A stretch of DNA of 64,000 nucleotides, from the NCBI GenBank assembly GCA_024500155.1, contig CM044857.1, forward strand, positions 3,102,501-3,166,500. Direction: 5' to 3'. Under the pieces are notes generated by a model. That model made no database searches. It saw nothing but the letters and a program-made list of their open reading frames with translations, and had not been told where the DNA came from. The DNA is from Chenopodium formosanum (lineage: Eukaryota; Streptophyta; Magnoliopsida; Caryophyllales; Amaranthaceae). Made by a program: the position numbers and the translations under genes. Shown one piece after another: positions 12,274 to 23,182 of the stretch (the first letter of the stretch is position 1; every line of letters begins with the position of its first letter).

Positions 12274-12420
12274 ATTGTCTTGCATACTTGAATATGACAT
12301 GTAGAAGGAAATTGTAAGGGGGGATTGATGATCCACATCTATATAATTTCCTCATCTCTTTTGTAATCCAACCTCCAATGAGGATCCTTGACCAAAATGA
12401 ACTACTTAAATTGCTACAGA
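12274..12420. repeat. Diverged duplicate block, copy A, with hairpin
   Basis: Reads parallel to 13427-13575: both begin TTGCATACTTGA, continue through a GGAAATTRTAAGGGG core, then ATCTAT, TTTCCTC, GTAATC, AACCT and GAGGATCCTT. Inside, AGAAGGAAATTGTA can pair with the later TATAATTTCCTCATCT. Copies are about 1.15 kb apart in the same direction. No gene family is recognised. Confidence 0.6.
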
Positions 12421-12445
12421 GAATCAATTATCAATCATCAATCAA

Positions 12446-12709
12446 TCAATAACTATATACTAAAAGACACACCAGCAATAACACGTTTCATCTCCTGGTG
12501 TCATCTTCTGGTGTGTCTTTTAGTTTTGATTTTTTTTTTTTTGGTTAAAATTTATTTAATGTAAATTTTTAATAAGGTAAATAAAGATTGGCTAAAATGT
12601 AAATAGCCTTAATTATACTAAATCAATATAGCAAGAGTTTATTTTATAAAAAAACAGACATATATTAGAACTTAAACAACCGTGTATTATTGTACGGGAC
12701 CTAACCTAG
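12446..12709 (+). mobile_element. Candidate mini-Helitron
   Basis: The left end is TC-AATAACTATATACTAAAAG, much like the TC...TATACTAAAAG starts of plant Helitrons. The right end has a short hairpin (CCGTGTA, TTAT, TGTACGG) followed after eleven bases by CTAG and then T, as Helitrons have. No target duplication is expected. A 15-bp perfect inverted repeat, TAAAAGACACACCAG, lies near the left end at about 12460-12521. It encodes nothing. Confidence 0.5.
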
Positions 12710-13426
12710 TTATATGAATAAGGAACAAGCCTAAAGTTTATAAAGTTTTCCATTTTTTGATCACTTTGGCATTTCATCCTCATTAAATAAGTCAAAGTGT
12801 AATTAACAAGATGATAGGTTATCAACATGGACTAATTTCTACTTCACTTCAAAAGTTCTAAGGTTGTCCGCGTATAACTCCGTAACAACTTTTTTTAGAA
12901 AAATATTATTCCGTAGGATGTTGTAACGATGATATGAAAATGTCAAGATTTTGTACTAGGAATCTTCGCATATTATAATTATGCTACGTAGTTCTTATTA
13001 CTTTGATGACTGTTTTTTGTGATTATTAGCTACATTAAAAAATGGTGTAAATATGTGGTCATTTTATGAAAAGTATGTTGCCATTTGTTTTTTTGGTAGG
13101 TACCCTTTAATCCTTTATATTTCCTCTTTATGAGGTATATCCGTATGTATTACTCAACCTCAACGTATTCTTCTAATTCAATATTCAATCCAAGAAGTAA
13201 AATTCCAAGTTTTGGAATATTTTACTTTATAAAGTTTCAAAAATTTCCTAAAATTTTTTGGCAATTTTTTTTTCATCAAGGGCACTATGTTGTGCATTGT
13301 GAGAAGTGGAAAATAGTATTTAGTTTCGACAATTTATCTCTTTCTTTTTAATTTTTGTCTTTATAAAAAAGGTGATTGGTGGATAAAAAGAAATCGGTTT
13401 TGGTTCTTGTCCAGTATATAGGATGG

Positions 13427-13575
13427 TCTTGCATACTTGATTATTAGAGGTAGGAGGAAATTATAAGGGGAGGTCGACCCAATCTATGTTTTCCTCCTCC
13501 CTCTAGTAATCTAACCTTCCTATGCATTGGAGAGGATCCTTTACTGAAGTCACGGCTTAAGTTGCCGTGGAGAAG
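13427..13575. repeat. Diverged duplicate block, copy B, with strong hairpin
   Basis: Copy of the block at 12274-12420. At 13442-13510 the arms TTAGAGGTAGGAGGAAA and TTTTCCTCCTCCCTCTAG pair almost fully around a loop of about 25 bases. The pairing is better than in copy A. It could be a small-RNA precursor or a remnant of an inverted-repeat transposon. Confidence 0.55.
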
Positions 13576-13662
13576 TATATGAACAAGGAACTTTAAATAG
13601 ATGCAGCAAAGGAGAGGACATTTTCTATTTTAGCTTCATGTTCATGTCCTTCTCCACGGCAA
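13562..13662 (+). other. MIRNA-like hairpin, unassigned
   Basis: TTGCCGTGGAGAAG at 13562-13575 is matched by its exact complement CTTCTCCACGGCAA at 13649-13662, with further pairing of ATGAAC and GTTCAT inside and a loop of roughly 50 bases. Arm length and loop size fit a plant microRNA precursor. The arm does not match a microRNA family that I recognise, so this is only a structural candidate. Confidence 0.35.
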
Positions 13663-13748
13663 AAGGCATGCCTAGGTAAGTCTATTATGCATCCGAGTGT
13701 ATATGTAAGAGTTTTTACACATAAATTATATGCAATTAAATAAATAAC

Positions 13749-13986
13749 TTAAGGATTCGATTTGGCATTGCTGTGGTTTTCTGTTTTTTGGTTTTTTGTT
13801 TTTTAAAAGTATATGATACATGTCCCATCATGAATCAAAAATTATATAAACTTATTAAAATCACGATAATTTTGAAAACTGACAACAGAAAAGTAAAAAC
13901 ACCTTTTTCTTGTTTCCTGTTTTTGGTTTTTGGTTTTCAAATTAACAGGAAACTGAAAATAAAAAATGATGCCAAACAAGCCCTTA
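13749..13986. mobile_element. MITE-like inverted-repeat element
   Basis: The left end TAAGGATTCGATTTGGCAT and the right end ATGCCAAACAAGCCCTTA are imperfect inverted repeats, with GT-rich left and AC-rich right interiors. No clear target duplication was found. It resembles the TTTGGCA-ended MITE at 34982-35344 in style. Confidence 0.45.
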
Positions 13987-14725
13987 GATAGAAAATGTAC
14001 ATTTTTTATTTTCTTTGACAAGCAGTGTAGTGTATATGTTCATAATGATTGTTTAATTTTCTAAACAAATTATTTCTGATCATTTCTACAGAGGATTAAA
14101 CTGATTCCATGTTACTCGTTAACAGAAGAAAAAGAGAGCTTGGGGCATTGAAGAATCGCGCTAATGCTAGGGCCTCGGATCAGCAGATTAATATGTTACA
14201 AAAAATCAACACTTTTGTTTAGTTAAGGTCTGAATCAGAGAAACAAGAAGTTACCCTGAACGAGCATCATCAGAGTCGTAATCTTCCATTTAGAAAAAAA
14301 GTACAATTGCAAATTTTCTGTTGATACAGAGCTCTGAAGGATGTCACATTGACCGGCTTCTTGTCTTTCTATTACTTCGGCCTTGCAGCCTATCAAATGA
14401 AGTTCTATGCCTACGAAGAACAGATGAATTTTGCCTTTATATTTTACTTGTCTATATAACATAGTTTCTGTAATTTAATGCTCTGGCATTTTGTATCTCC
14501 CCAATCAGTAACTATATAAACTGTGCTCCCTCCATTCCAAACAAGTGTATTGTTTCGCGAAAAGCTACTAACAGTAAGGCAACATGCCAACATTAAATCA
14601 AAGGGATTACACACTACCCTCAAAGGCTGAAAAAAAAAAAAAAGTATATATTAATCAAACAAATGATCTTGTAAAAAATGTCAATTACTCTCCAAACCCT
14701 GCCATTTTTAACCCATTTATGGGAT

Positions 14726-16548
14726 TGTAGACACCTTATTGCATCTCCCTTAAAACCAAACCCAGAAATGAATACCTTTCACATCATTTGATTATCGAAT
14801 AAGGTAAAATGTTGAAGAGTCACGTGAATTCTTTTGTTTTCTAAAAGTTTTAATAAAAATATTTCTTTTTGTTTTTAAAAATCTTTCTTTTCGTATCCTA
14901 TTTATGAAAAATGTCCAATCCAATTTAGTTTGGTCCATAATATGTGTCTAATAATTGTGTAGTTGGATGGGCTTGAAAAGACCTTTTCAACGATATATTA
15001 TAAGCCCAATTCCGATGAATAATGGGAAAGTTATGGCCAAAATACTAAATTGGATCTGAAATGAGTTTTATATACGGCTCAATGATTAAGAGGAGGACCT
15101 ATTAATTACTATTCCTAAAGTCATTAGGATTGATTTTGATCCTCTAGAATAATCTAGAAGGTTCTTTCAAATTCTAGTGGGATTAGGATTGATAATAATA
15201 TCTTTTAGAGAAATAAAGAGTTTTTATTTGGAATAAAACAAGTGTTTCAAAAGATAAGTACGAACGTTAATTAGTCTAATTTAATTAGATTAAGGATTCC
15301 GTACAATTTTGAATTAACGCGTTCACCATCGCCAAACGACAACCATTGCGCAACGATGGAAGTAATTTTACTCCAAATCGAATTCGATTTTTTTCTGATC
15401 ATTTCGGGACTATTTTCTCTATAAATAGGGTTCTTATTCCCCGTTTTCAGATCATCAACAATCATCTAATTCTTTCTCTCTAAAAGTAATAGCTTCTTCT
15501 TTCCTTCTTTCTCTTGCTTTCTAAGTCTAGCCTTTTCAAAATACAATATTCCTCATTCACGAGACTTAGACACACCTTACCAAGCTCGAAGTTGTCTTCG
15601 CCCTAGACGTAAAAGGTTGATAATTTCTGAGGGTTTGGTCTCAAATCCATATTTTAATTATTTAACTTAACTGTTTGATTTAATATTTTCCTTGAAGTTA
15701 CCAATGTGTGTATTGTTTTGATAGAAAGAGATACGAGACAACAAAGTAAGTAGTTTTGCTATATCTTTAAAAAGCATGTTTATATTATATGAATTCCTAG
15801 TATCATGTTAGAATGTTATTTAATGCTTTATAGTATCATGTTTAAGCTGCTTCCTATTTTCTTCTATCGTGTTAGTATCATGTTAGGGCTACATCTTTGA
15901 TCTTTAATGTTTAGTGACATGTTAGGATTTATTATTAATCTTATTAGTATCATGCCTAGGATCTTGCTAATATTATTATGCTTTGTTGAGCTTGACATTA
16001 TTATGATTTGTTGTTAATTATTATTATGTTGCTTAATATTATTGTTATTGCTTGATCACGCCCCCTCTTGCAGGATTAAAGGGAATCTGTACTTGTAATC
16101 ATGCTTAATAAGATAATTAATAATTTTATTTAGGCTAATCTGATTTTAATTCAAGTGATTGCCAATAATGGTTTTGTTTGTGCATTAATATTCAACCAAC
16201 ATAGATTAAACAGATTTAAGATTAATATATTGATTGTATGTTAGTCAGAAAACGCACATGAATATGAGAAGAATAAAAGTAGAGGTTTATTTTTAGGGTA
16301 GGTTCAATCTCTTTTAGGTTGGATTTGCACCTTCATCCCCGAATATCCAGTCATGGTTCCAAACCACTATGAAGTTAGCAATCTCATTGATCGTGAAGAG
16401 GTGTAACCTTTACCCTGTGAACGGTTTACAAGTTCCTAAAACTTGTTGGCAACACTTTTGCTCTACCTTCCTTTCCTTTGGACGCCACCATGCTTAAGTG
16501 TATGATCACAGTGGGCTCAAGTGTGAAATGCTTGAAATATTCCCTACA
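14726..16548. mobile_element. Solo LTR, copy 1 (about 1.8 kb)
   Basis: Starts TGTAGACACC and ends TTCCCTACA, so TGTAG and CTACA form the short inverted LTR ends. The flanks GGGAT and GGAAT are a target duplication with one mismatch. There is no primer-binding site or coding region next to either end, so this is a solo LTR left by recombination. A promoter-like CTATAAATAGGG is at 15419-15430. It is the same family as 47516-49391, from which it has diverged clearly by eye. The parent family is unknown; the long LTR suggests Ty3/gypsy. Confidence 0.82.
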
Positions 16549-16786
16549 GGAATCCAAACCTTTTTCACCCTTTAGAATGTAGAAAGTAGCTTACCTTTCA
16601 AGCTTTCTTATATAAAGGTGTAAAGACACAAGCCTCCAAGGTCGAGTTGAAATCTAGGTTGGCTCAAAGCTGCCGAGCTTATATTCATCGAATAAAACAA
16701 CACTTTGTATACTCAGCCAGTTAGCCCGTATACCCCAAAATAAACAGGGCCAAGTGCTACAGAAGCAAGTTAGGTTTGGTTACAGC

Positions 16787-17322
16787 TAGGCCTGTTCATC
16801 GGTCCAAGACTGGACCGACCCGGATTGGACCGAAGACCGAAAATTAGAATTTTAAGAACCGAAGACCGGACCGATTAAGCTAGGACCGAATCCGGATCGG
16901 ACCGAAAGAATCGGTCCGAAACCCGGACCGGACCGCTTTAGACCGATTTAAGAAATTTTTAAAAAGGAATACTAAATTTTTAATAAAGTAATGGAAAACA
17001 CGAAAAAAGTAAAGGAAAAATTATATTTTAACGTCATTTTTACGTCTTTTTTTATATGTTTAGTACAAAAAAACTTATAAAGTTAAAGTTTTCTAAGTTT
17101 ATTAAGGATAATTTTAACCATTATTTAAGGTTTCACGCATATTTTTAATAAAAAAATCGGTCCAGTCCAAGACCGGTTTTTATAGGGTTTTGGACCGGAC
17201 CAGACCAAAGATCGAAGAAATGAATTTCTAGAACCGAAGACCGGACCGATTAATTCGGTCCGGGTTTGATCCGGGGCGGTCCGGTCCATTTTTCGGTCCG
17301 GACCGATTTATGAACACCCCTA
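16787..17322. mobile_element. Non-autonomous hAT-type element, 536 bp
   Basis: The ends TAGGCCTGTTCATC and its near complement at ATGAACACCCCTA are inverted. The 8-bp flanks GTTACAGC (16779-16786) and GTTACAAC (17323-17330) differ at one base, which fits a hAT target duplication. Each end is packed with the word CGGTCCGG/ACCGACC in both orientations, while the centre is AT-rich. No transposase is encoded. Confidence 0.8.
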
Positions 17323-17727
17323 GTTACAACTGCATTTAAGCAGAGTTCCGTTCGTTTAAGAATTTCCTTAACAGTACATGCTTCAAAAGTTTTCTAGAAA
17401 CTTCTAAGGACAAAAGATTTAAAAAAACAAACACTGGTAACAACATTATTCAAACAAATTATCACACCATTCGCTAGGATTATAGAGTTTGATTAAACAA
17501 CATAGTCTCCTAAGTATGAGTGTATGAATAACTAATTTGGAAAGGAAAAAGAAGGGGAAGGGTCAAGACAGCTTCCCTGAAGTTCATGTCCCAGGCTATG
17601 AGTGTCTCTATATTTATTGCCAAGCAAAGACTTCTAAATCGGTAATTTATACATTCACTCCAAACATCGGCTAGCCAATCTGTATCACCAATAATGTGTA
17701 TAGACAGAAATACAGCATTTGAAGGGA

Positions 17728-19160
17728 CTAGTTTGTACTCTCTTGAGGTGCAGGAGATAATGAATACTTATAAATTGCCTCCGTGATCCTCTCTTTGTCT
17801 CTGGTAGGAAACGCTTCCAGCAAAACCCCGTTTTTGTAGAAGTGGAATAGTGGCACTGTCTGCATTTGAAAAGAACCATTCTATCATTATCAGCATGAAA
17901 ATGTCTGGGGTAACAGGTTAGGTGTACGTGTAAGGATTTGTTCATTTCACCATATACAGTTAAGTTTCAGGAATGATAAATCTCAGGTAAGAACCAATAA
18001 GTTCCAAAGGGGCAGCTAGAGTTCAACTCACGACTTTAGTTCAAAGAAGTTCAAATAAGGACTAATGAAACTTGTATCAGTGAAAACAATAAGGTTTATA
18101 CAGGGAAAATCCCACCATATTGATTGTTAAGCATGTGGCAAACTATAGAGTTTGCCTGATAAAATAGACTGCCGATTAATTGAACTTATTAAGGGACTCG
18201 AGAATTTGTTGTCTACATCTGTAAAAAGGTTTATCAATTATGCAAACATGCCATCTTTAATTCAAGAACTTCCAGATGCAGGCAGTCTCACCCTATAGAC
18301 AGAGATAGCGACAACAGTAGTACAACTCTATGAGCAGACTGTAACAAATGCATCGTATGTAAAAAGTGACTTTACTTTGTACTGAACCTAATCCTTATTA
18401 AAAACTTAAAGAGATCAGAATGAGATATATGCATGATCAAGCTGAAAGATGCAAGCAGAGAGTAAAGGGAGCCAGTTATTCACCTTGATTCTAAGTCGTT
18501 CAGCAACCTCTGATTGCTCATCATATTCGTCTAACACCTGGAGTACATGGCAGCATAGATACAGACTCAAATCAAGTAATCAACCACTAAAATCTCTTTT
18601 GATAGAAAATGATAGCAGAAGACTAAATAAGGACAACTAAATAATGAAATATTGCAAGATCAAAACAAAATAGTGGACTGAGTGCTCACATTATGCTTTA
18701 AGAATATGACAGGAACATCATCATCACCAGAAGCTTTGCAGAGTTTAGAAAAGCCTTGCTCGATGTACTTGCAGCTGCCACAAGAAGTACGATAAAAGTC
18801 CACCACAACCAAAGTACTCTTCTTCTTGGCCTTCTCTAAAATTCTCAAGAACTCTTCATCAGTATAGAATTCTCTGACACACTCGACAGGGCACAGATCT
18901 TCTTCTTCATCCTCATCAAGTATAACATCTTGATTTTCATCGGTGACAGACTTCAATGATTGCTGCTTAATACTCGAGCCATTGATCACGGAAACCACAC
19001 CTACAAACCCATTAAAAATAGCTGGATTTCTAGGCCTAGACACAAATATTGAGGAAGTTCTGAAATCGAATTGCTCGTTACAGTAGTTCCTCAAATGAAT
19101 TGGTGATCTATACGTACAACAATTGTTACACAGACCCAATATGGATCCTACTGTTGGCAT
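17728..19160 (-). CDS. Thioredoxin-like protein, plastid type, CGSC active site, three exons
   Basis: Exons 19160-18690, 18537-18484 and 17859-17728 have GT-AG introns and join in frame to 657 nt, 218 residues. Residues 1 to about 60 are rich in Ser, Asn and Arg, fitting a chloroplast transit peptide. An acidic stretch (DEDEEED, about 83-88) precedes the thioredoxin fold. The fold contains VVVDFYRTSCGSCKYIE, with the redox pair Cys127 and Cys130, and exon 3 begins TVPLFHFYKNG, which supplies the cis-proline loop. The usual site is WCGPC; here Ser replaces the tryptophan and Ser the proline, as in the atypical plant thioredoxin-like chloroplast proteins. It is probably related to the thioredoxin-like 4 group, but I could not confirm the subfamily. 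Substrates are unknown. A gypsy insertion begins about 1 kb upstream of the start. Confidence 0.9.
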
Positions 19161-20141
19161 TGTCTAAGAATATTGGCAATTATAAGTTGCTAATACTAAT
19201 GATGTGTTTACAATAACATTTCAAATAATAACTTCCTAAAATCGATACAATTATGAAGCATGTAACCGAGCTACAATCAGAACAACCCGATGCATTTTTA
19301 TAAAAGACGGCCTTCAAGGGGCTTCAAATATGATCTGCAAAATGATGCCATTCATTCTGTGCATCAGATGTGAGGAACCTTATACATAACAAAACCCACT
19401 AATGGGGTCGGCTATATGAACCAAAAATTATCTTCTATAATCCGTAAACTAGAAATTAAAAGGCTACATACAATTGAAAAACATATACAGTATGCATCAC
19501 TAAAATAAAAGGCAACTTAATAGGTGAAATTGAAAAATATAGCAGAAATTCAGATTATTTTCAAATGGGTATATTTTATTTCTATTCAAAATGAGAAAAA
19601 ATCTAGTAATTCAAAATAGATATTATGACTTTGTTTCATTTGTATATTAGATTTGGATTTTCTCATAAAATAAAACACTTTAAATCCTGTACAGTAATTC
19701 ATTCAATACAATTTGCGATCACTAATACAAGTAACAATACATACATCAATGAAATTAAATTTTTTTAAAAATTATTATAAAAAAATAAAGGAAAATACCT
19801 TAAAGCAGGGCAGTGTAATGGTTGGATTAGAATGGTGGTTCCCGCGCACGAGATAGAGTTTGTAACGAGTGATCAGCAACAAATCAAAGTTCAAAGGGTT
19901 TATAAATATCGCCTTATCCATTTCTCTCTTATTGACTTTCTTTTTCTTCATTTTCACTTTGGTCCAATGTCCCATCTAGGGTTGTTAATGAACCGAGACT
20001 GTGAATTGTTCCGGTTTTGCTCGGTCAAAGCTCAGCTCGGCAGGGCTCAATTCGAGTTCGGATGTGGCTCGAAAAGTTCGCAAGCGGCTCGAATTGTTTT
20101 TTATAAAATAAATATTATACGGTTTTTTTTTTTTTACAGAG

Positions 20142-20560
20142 TGTTTGGGTCCAATTTATCTAATAGGGTCTGGTCCCTAAATGACTCAATTTAAAGCCCA
20201 ATGTTAAAGGTTCAACTCTCCATTCCATGTCAAGTCAAGTCAAGGTCCAAGTCTATATTGCAGGCCCATTTGGCTTAGGCCCATTCCTCCAATTATGCAA
20301 AGGTATAAAAGCCATCAATTGTATCACTTCACAGGGATATTCACATATAGCCTCAAACAATTTATTCTCTTGCATAGCTTTCTCTCCTTAAGCACTGTTT
20401 GACTTTGGCATCGGAGGGGCCTTCCTCAGCGCAACCCCCGAGGCCAGTTTACATGTGTTTGTTGTGCAGGAAGCCCTCGGCCCAACGTTCTTTGGATCGA
20501 GTTAGTCTTCATCCATTTCACAGGACCTTCGGCAGGGTCCCATTGTTTGTACCCGAAACA
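20142..20560 (+). repeat. 5' LTR of the Tat-like element
   Basis: Starts TGTTTGGGTCC and ends CCCGAAACA. A TATA-like GGTATAAAAG lies at about 20300, followed by a CT-rich leader. It matches the 3' LTR over all 419 bases with about 11 differences. Confidence 0.92.
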
Positions 20561-20564
20561 ATTT

Positions 20565-20582
20565 TGGCGTCGTCTGTGGGGA
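20565..20582 (+). other. Primer-binding site
   Basis: TGGCGTCGTCTGTGGGGA lies four bases after the 5' LTR. It resembles the TGGCGCCGT start of Asp-tRNA-type primer sites common in Tat and Athila elements, with one change in the first nine bases. Confidence 0.65.
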
Positions 20583-20635
20583 AGACTTTCCAAAATCTTT
20601 AAGCCGATCTCAATCTTGCTCTCACCTTAGTATCA

Positions 20636-23182
20636 ATGGCTAAGAACAACAAGAACAAAAAGTCCGAAAGTGGCCCTTCTCCAACTAAGAAAGGTCGCAT
20701 GGGAATGACGTCGGGGAAGAGGCCCTTAGACCCTCCTTCTCCGTCGCCGTCGCCTTCCCCGAGTAGGCAATCCTCCGGGGAGGCCAGCTCGGGAGGGGCA
20801 TCTCAAGGGGGATCTCAATCTCCCTCCATCCGCTCTCAGCATAGGACGAGTCCTCCTCGGTCCAGTGCTGCGGCTCAGTCCAACCTTAGGACTCAATCTA
20901 ATGCTCGAAACAAGCCTTTGAGTATTCATTCTCGTTCCCAGCCGAGGACCCCTTTAACGGGGCCCAATTCGAAAGAGGTAGCGAGAGCCCTTGCAATACT
21001 CATGGACGCCATGAGAGCCCAACTCATGCCACCCCCGCGCGACCGAACCCCTCCGCAAACAAGGAATCAGTGGAGGAGAATCGATCAAAAAGGGGGAAAG
21101 CCCTCTTCTCTAATGGAGCTGGCTGGCGAATGGGAGGAGGACACTTGGAAAACCGAGCGAGAGAAAGAAAGAAACTCGCATTATTTCAGGGAGTCCAACA
21201 CCCAAGCCTACCAAAGCAACAAAAGCAGCAGTTCTGCCTCTCGGCCAGAGACTCCCCGTCGAAGCGTTTATGACCGTCTCGGCGTAAGGGAGCCGAGTGT
21301 GCACAGTCGCCTCTCTTTCCCTGACCAAGCCAAGGCTCATCCTAAATCTTCCCGGCCAGGGACAAAAACCACTTCTACCTCTCTAAGAGGGCGGAGCGCA
21401 GTCCCTTCGGCCAGGAATAAAGGAAAGGCCATAATGCTTCCCACCAGTTCTCCATTCGAGCAATGGATTCTGGAAGAGCATGTGCCGACGGTTAAAATCC
21501 CGTCACACATTACCTATGATGGGACTTCGGATTCGAAGGACCACATTGCCTCCTACGAGGGGCATATGCATCTGAACCCCAAGTCCGAAGCAACCTGGTG
21601 CAAATACTTTCCCACCACTCTCAAGGGGATTGCGCAAGCGTGGATTTCCAAGGGGGTAAATGAAGGCTCTATAACTGGGAGGGACGATCTGTCCACCAAA
21701 TTTAGGAGCAAGTTTTCTATGGCAAACTACCGGGAGAAGACACCTGCAGAGCTCATGGGCCTGCAGCAAGGGGAGGCTGAAAGCCTCCGCGACTACCTGA
21801 CTCGCTTCAACAACGAGTCGTCCAACATCTCTCGGCTGGATCAAGGGTTGGCCGTTTTTACTCTTCAGCACGGCCTTCAGACTGGACCATTCTCCGACTT
21901 CATGGTCATGAATACCCCTCAGACCTTGGAGGAGGCTCTGAATGCTTCAGATTAATTCATCCGAGCCGAGGAGTAGAACAAAACAAAAACCCAACCTCAA
22001 ACTGGGGGCGGAAAGCTAAAACAACAATCGACCGAAGGCCAAGGCCAGAAGTCGAAAGGAAAGGCGAAGGCCTCGGAACAATCTTCGGCCAACGAGCCGA
22101 AGAAGGACAAATCTGCTCCTCATCTGGGCAGATACGAGTCTTACACTCCGCTCGCGCTCCCGCACGCTAAGATCTACAACGTGACGAAGGGAGAGCAGAG
22201 TTACCGAAAGCCGAGACCACTTCCCTAGTGGTATCAGCAGAAAAATAAGAACCTTTGGTATGAGTTCCACGAGTCACCGGGACACAACACCGAGGAATGT
22301 ATCCAGCTGAAGGACCAGATTGAAGATATGGTCCGGAAGGGGTACTTGAAAAAGTACATCGCGGATCACCGCGAGAAAAAAGAGGCTGAGAAGTTTGAAA
22401 AAGACTCTCGACAAGAGATAGACTTCCCCTGGAAGAACAACAAAGCTTTGGAGGATAAATTTCCTCCGATACATGTTATTTCTAGACGGACATGTTCTCG
22501 GAGGGAGCACAAACGTCACCTTAGGGCTCTGACTCACCAGGTGAACAATGCTGATATCCAACCTCCCCAATCGCCGGTGCCGAACATGACGTTCACATCC
22601 GCCGACTACCGGGGGGTGACGTACCCTCACGAGGATCCGTTGGTGATTGTCGCCACGGTGGCCAACCACGACGTCGGGCGAACCCTCGTCGACGGTGGTA
22701 GCGGAGCAAACATTTTGTTCCGAAAGGCCTACAACCAAATCAAGGAGAAGCCCAAACACCTTACGCCGGTACTCTACCCAGTATCTGTATTCAACGGGTC
22801 TTCGACTTATCCAGACGGGAAGGTCACGCTTCCTGTTACCATCGGCCGCAACGAAGCAGTTAGGAACGTCATGACCGAATTCTTGGTCATTGACGCTCCA
22901 TCAGTGTACAACTTGATCATGGGGAGACCTATGATTCACGAAATTCAAGGGGTAGTCTCCACGTATCATCAGATTATGGTCTACGTTTCGGACGCCGGTT
23001 ACCACGAAAGAATTGGGGGCAGCCAAAAGGAAGCCCGAAGGTACAACTACCTCAAGCCCGGGTCGGGGACCCTTCGGCTAGATTTGCCCATTCCAGTAGT
23101 GGCCTTAAATGACCACTCTCTTGCCCGATCCACCTCGGACAGACCTGAGAAATCACCAAAGAAGGCCACAGCCTCCTCCTGA
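20636..23182 (+). pseudogene. gag-protease of the Tat-like element, with stops
   Basis: One frame runs from ATG at 20636 but contains stops at 21953 (TAA), 21974 (TAG) and 22226 (TAG). The N-terminal 220 residues are basic, Ser/Pro-rich and low complexity. A retrotransposon gag domain follows (about 21490-21950, with FRSKFSMANY and LRDYLTRFN). Next is a degenerate knuckle, FHESPGHNTEEC (about 22264-22300), then an aspartic protease with LVDGGSGANILF (about 22684-22720) and LIMGRP. After the protease the frame runs 136 bp into the end of the antisense gene and stops at 23180. No RT follows. The gag would package RNA if intact; the stops make this copy unlikely to do so. Confidence 0.88.

Noticed and set aside
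14109..14289. Possible gene fragments: a 37-codon plus-strand ORF (KRELGALKNRANARAS) and a minus-strand start with a donor site (MEDYDSDDAR)
   Set aside because: Both look gene-like, but no adjoining exon or family could be found. They may be captured fragments; support is too thin.
20726..21871. Long minus-strand ORFs opposite gag
   Set aside because: They are shadows of the GC-rich gag frame; repetitive Arg and Val runs mirror its codon use.
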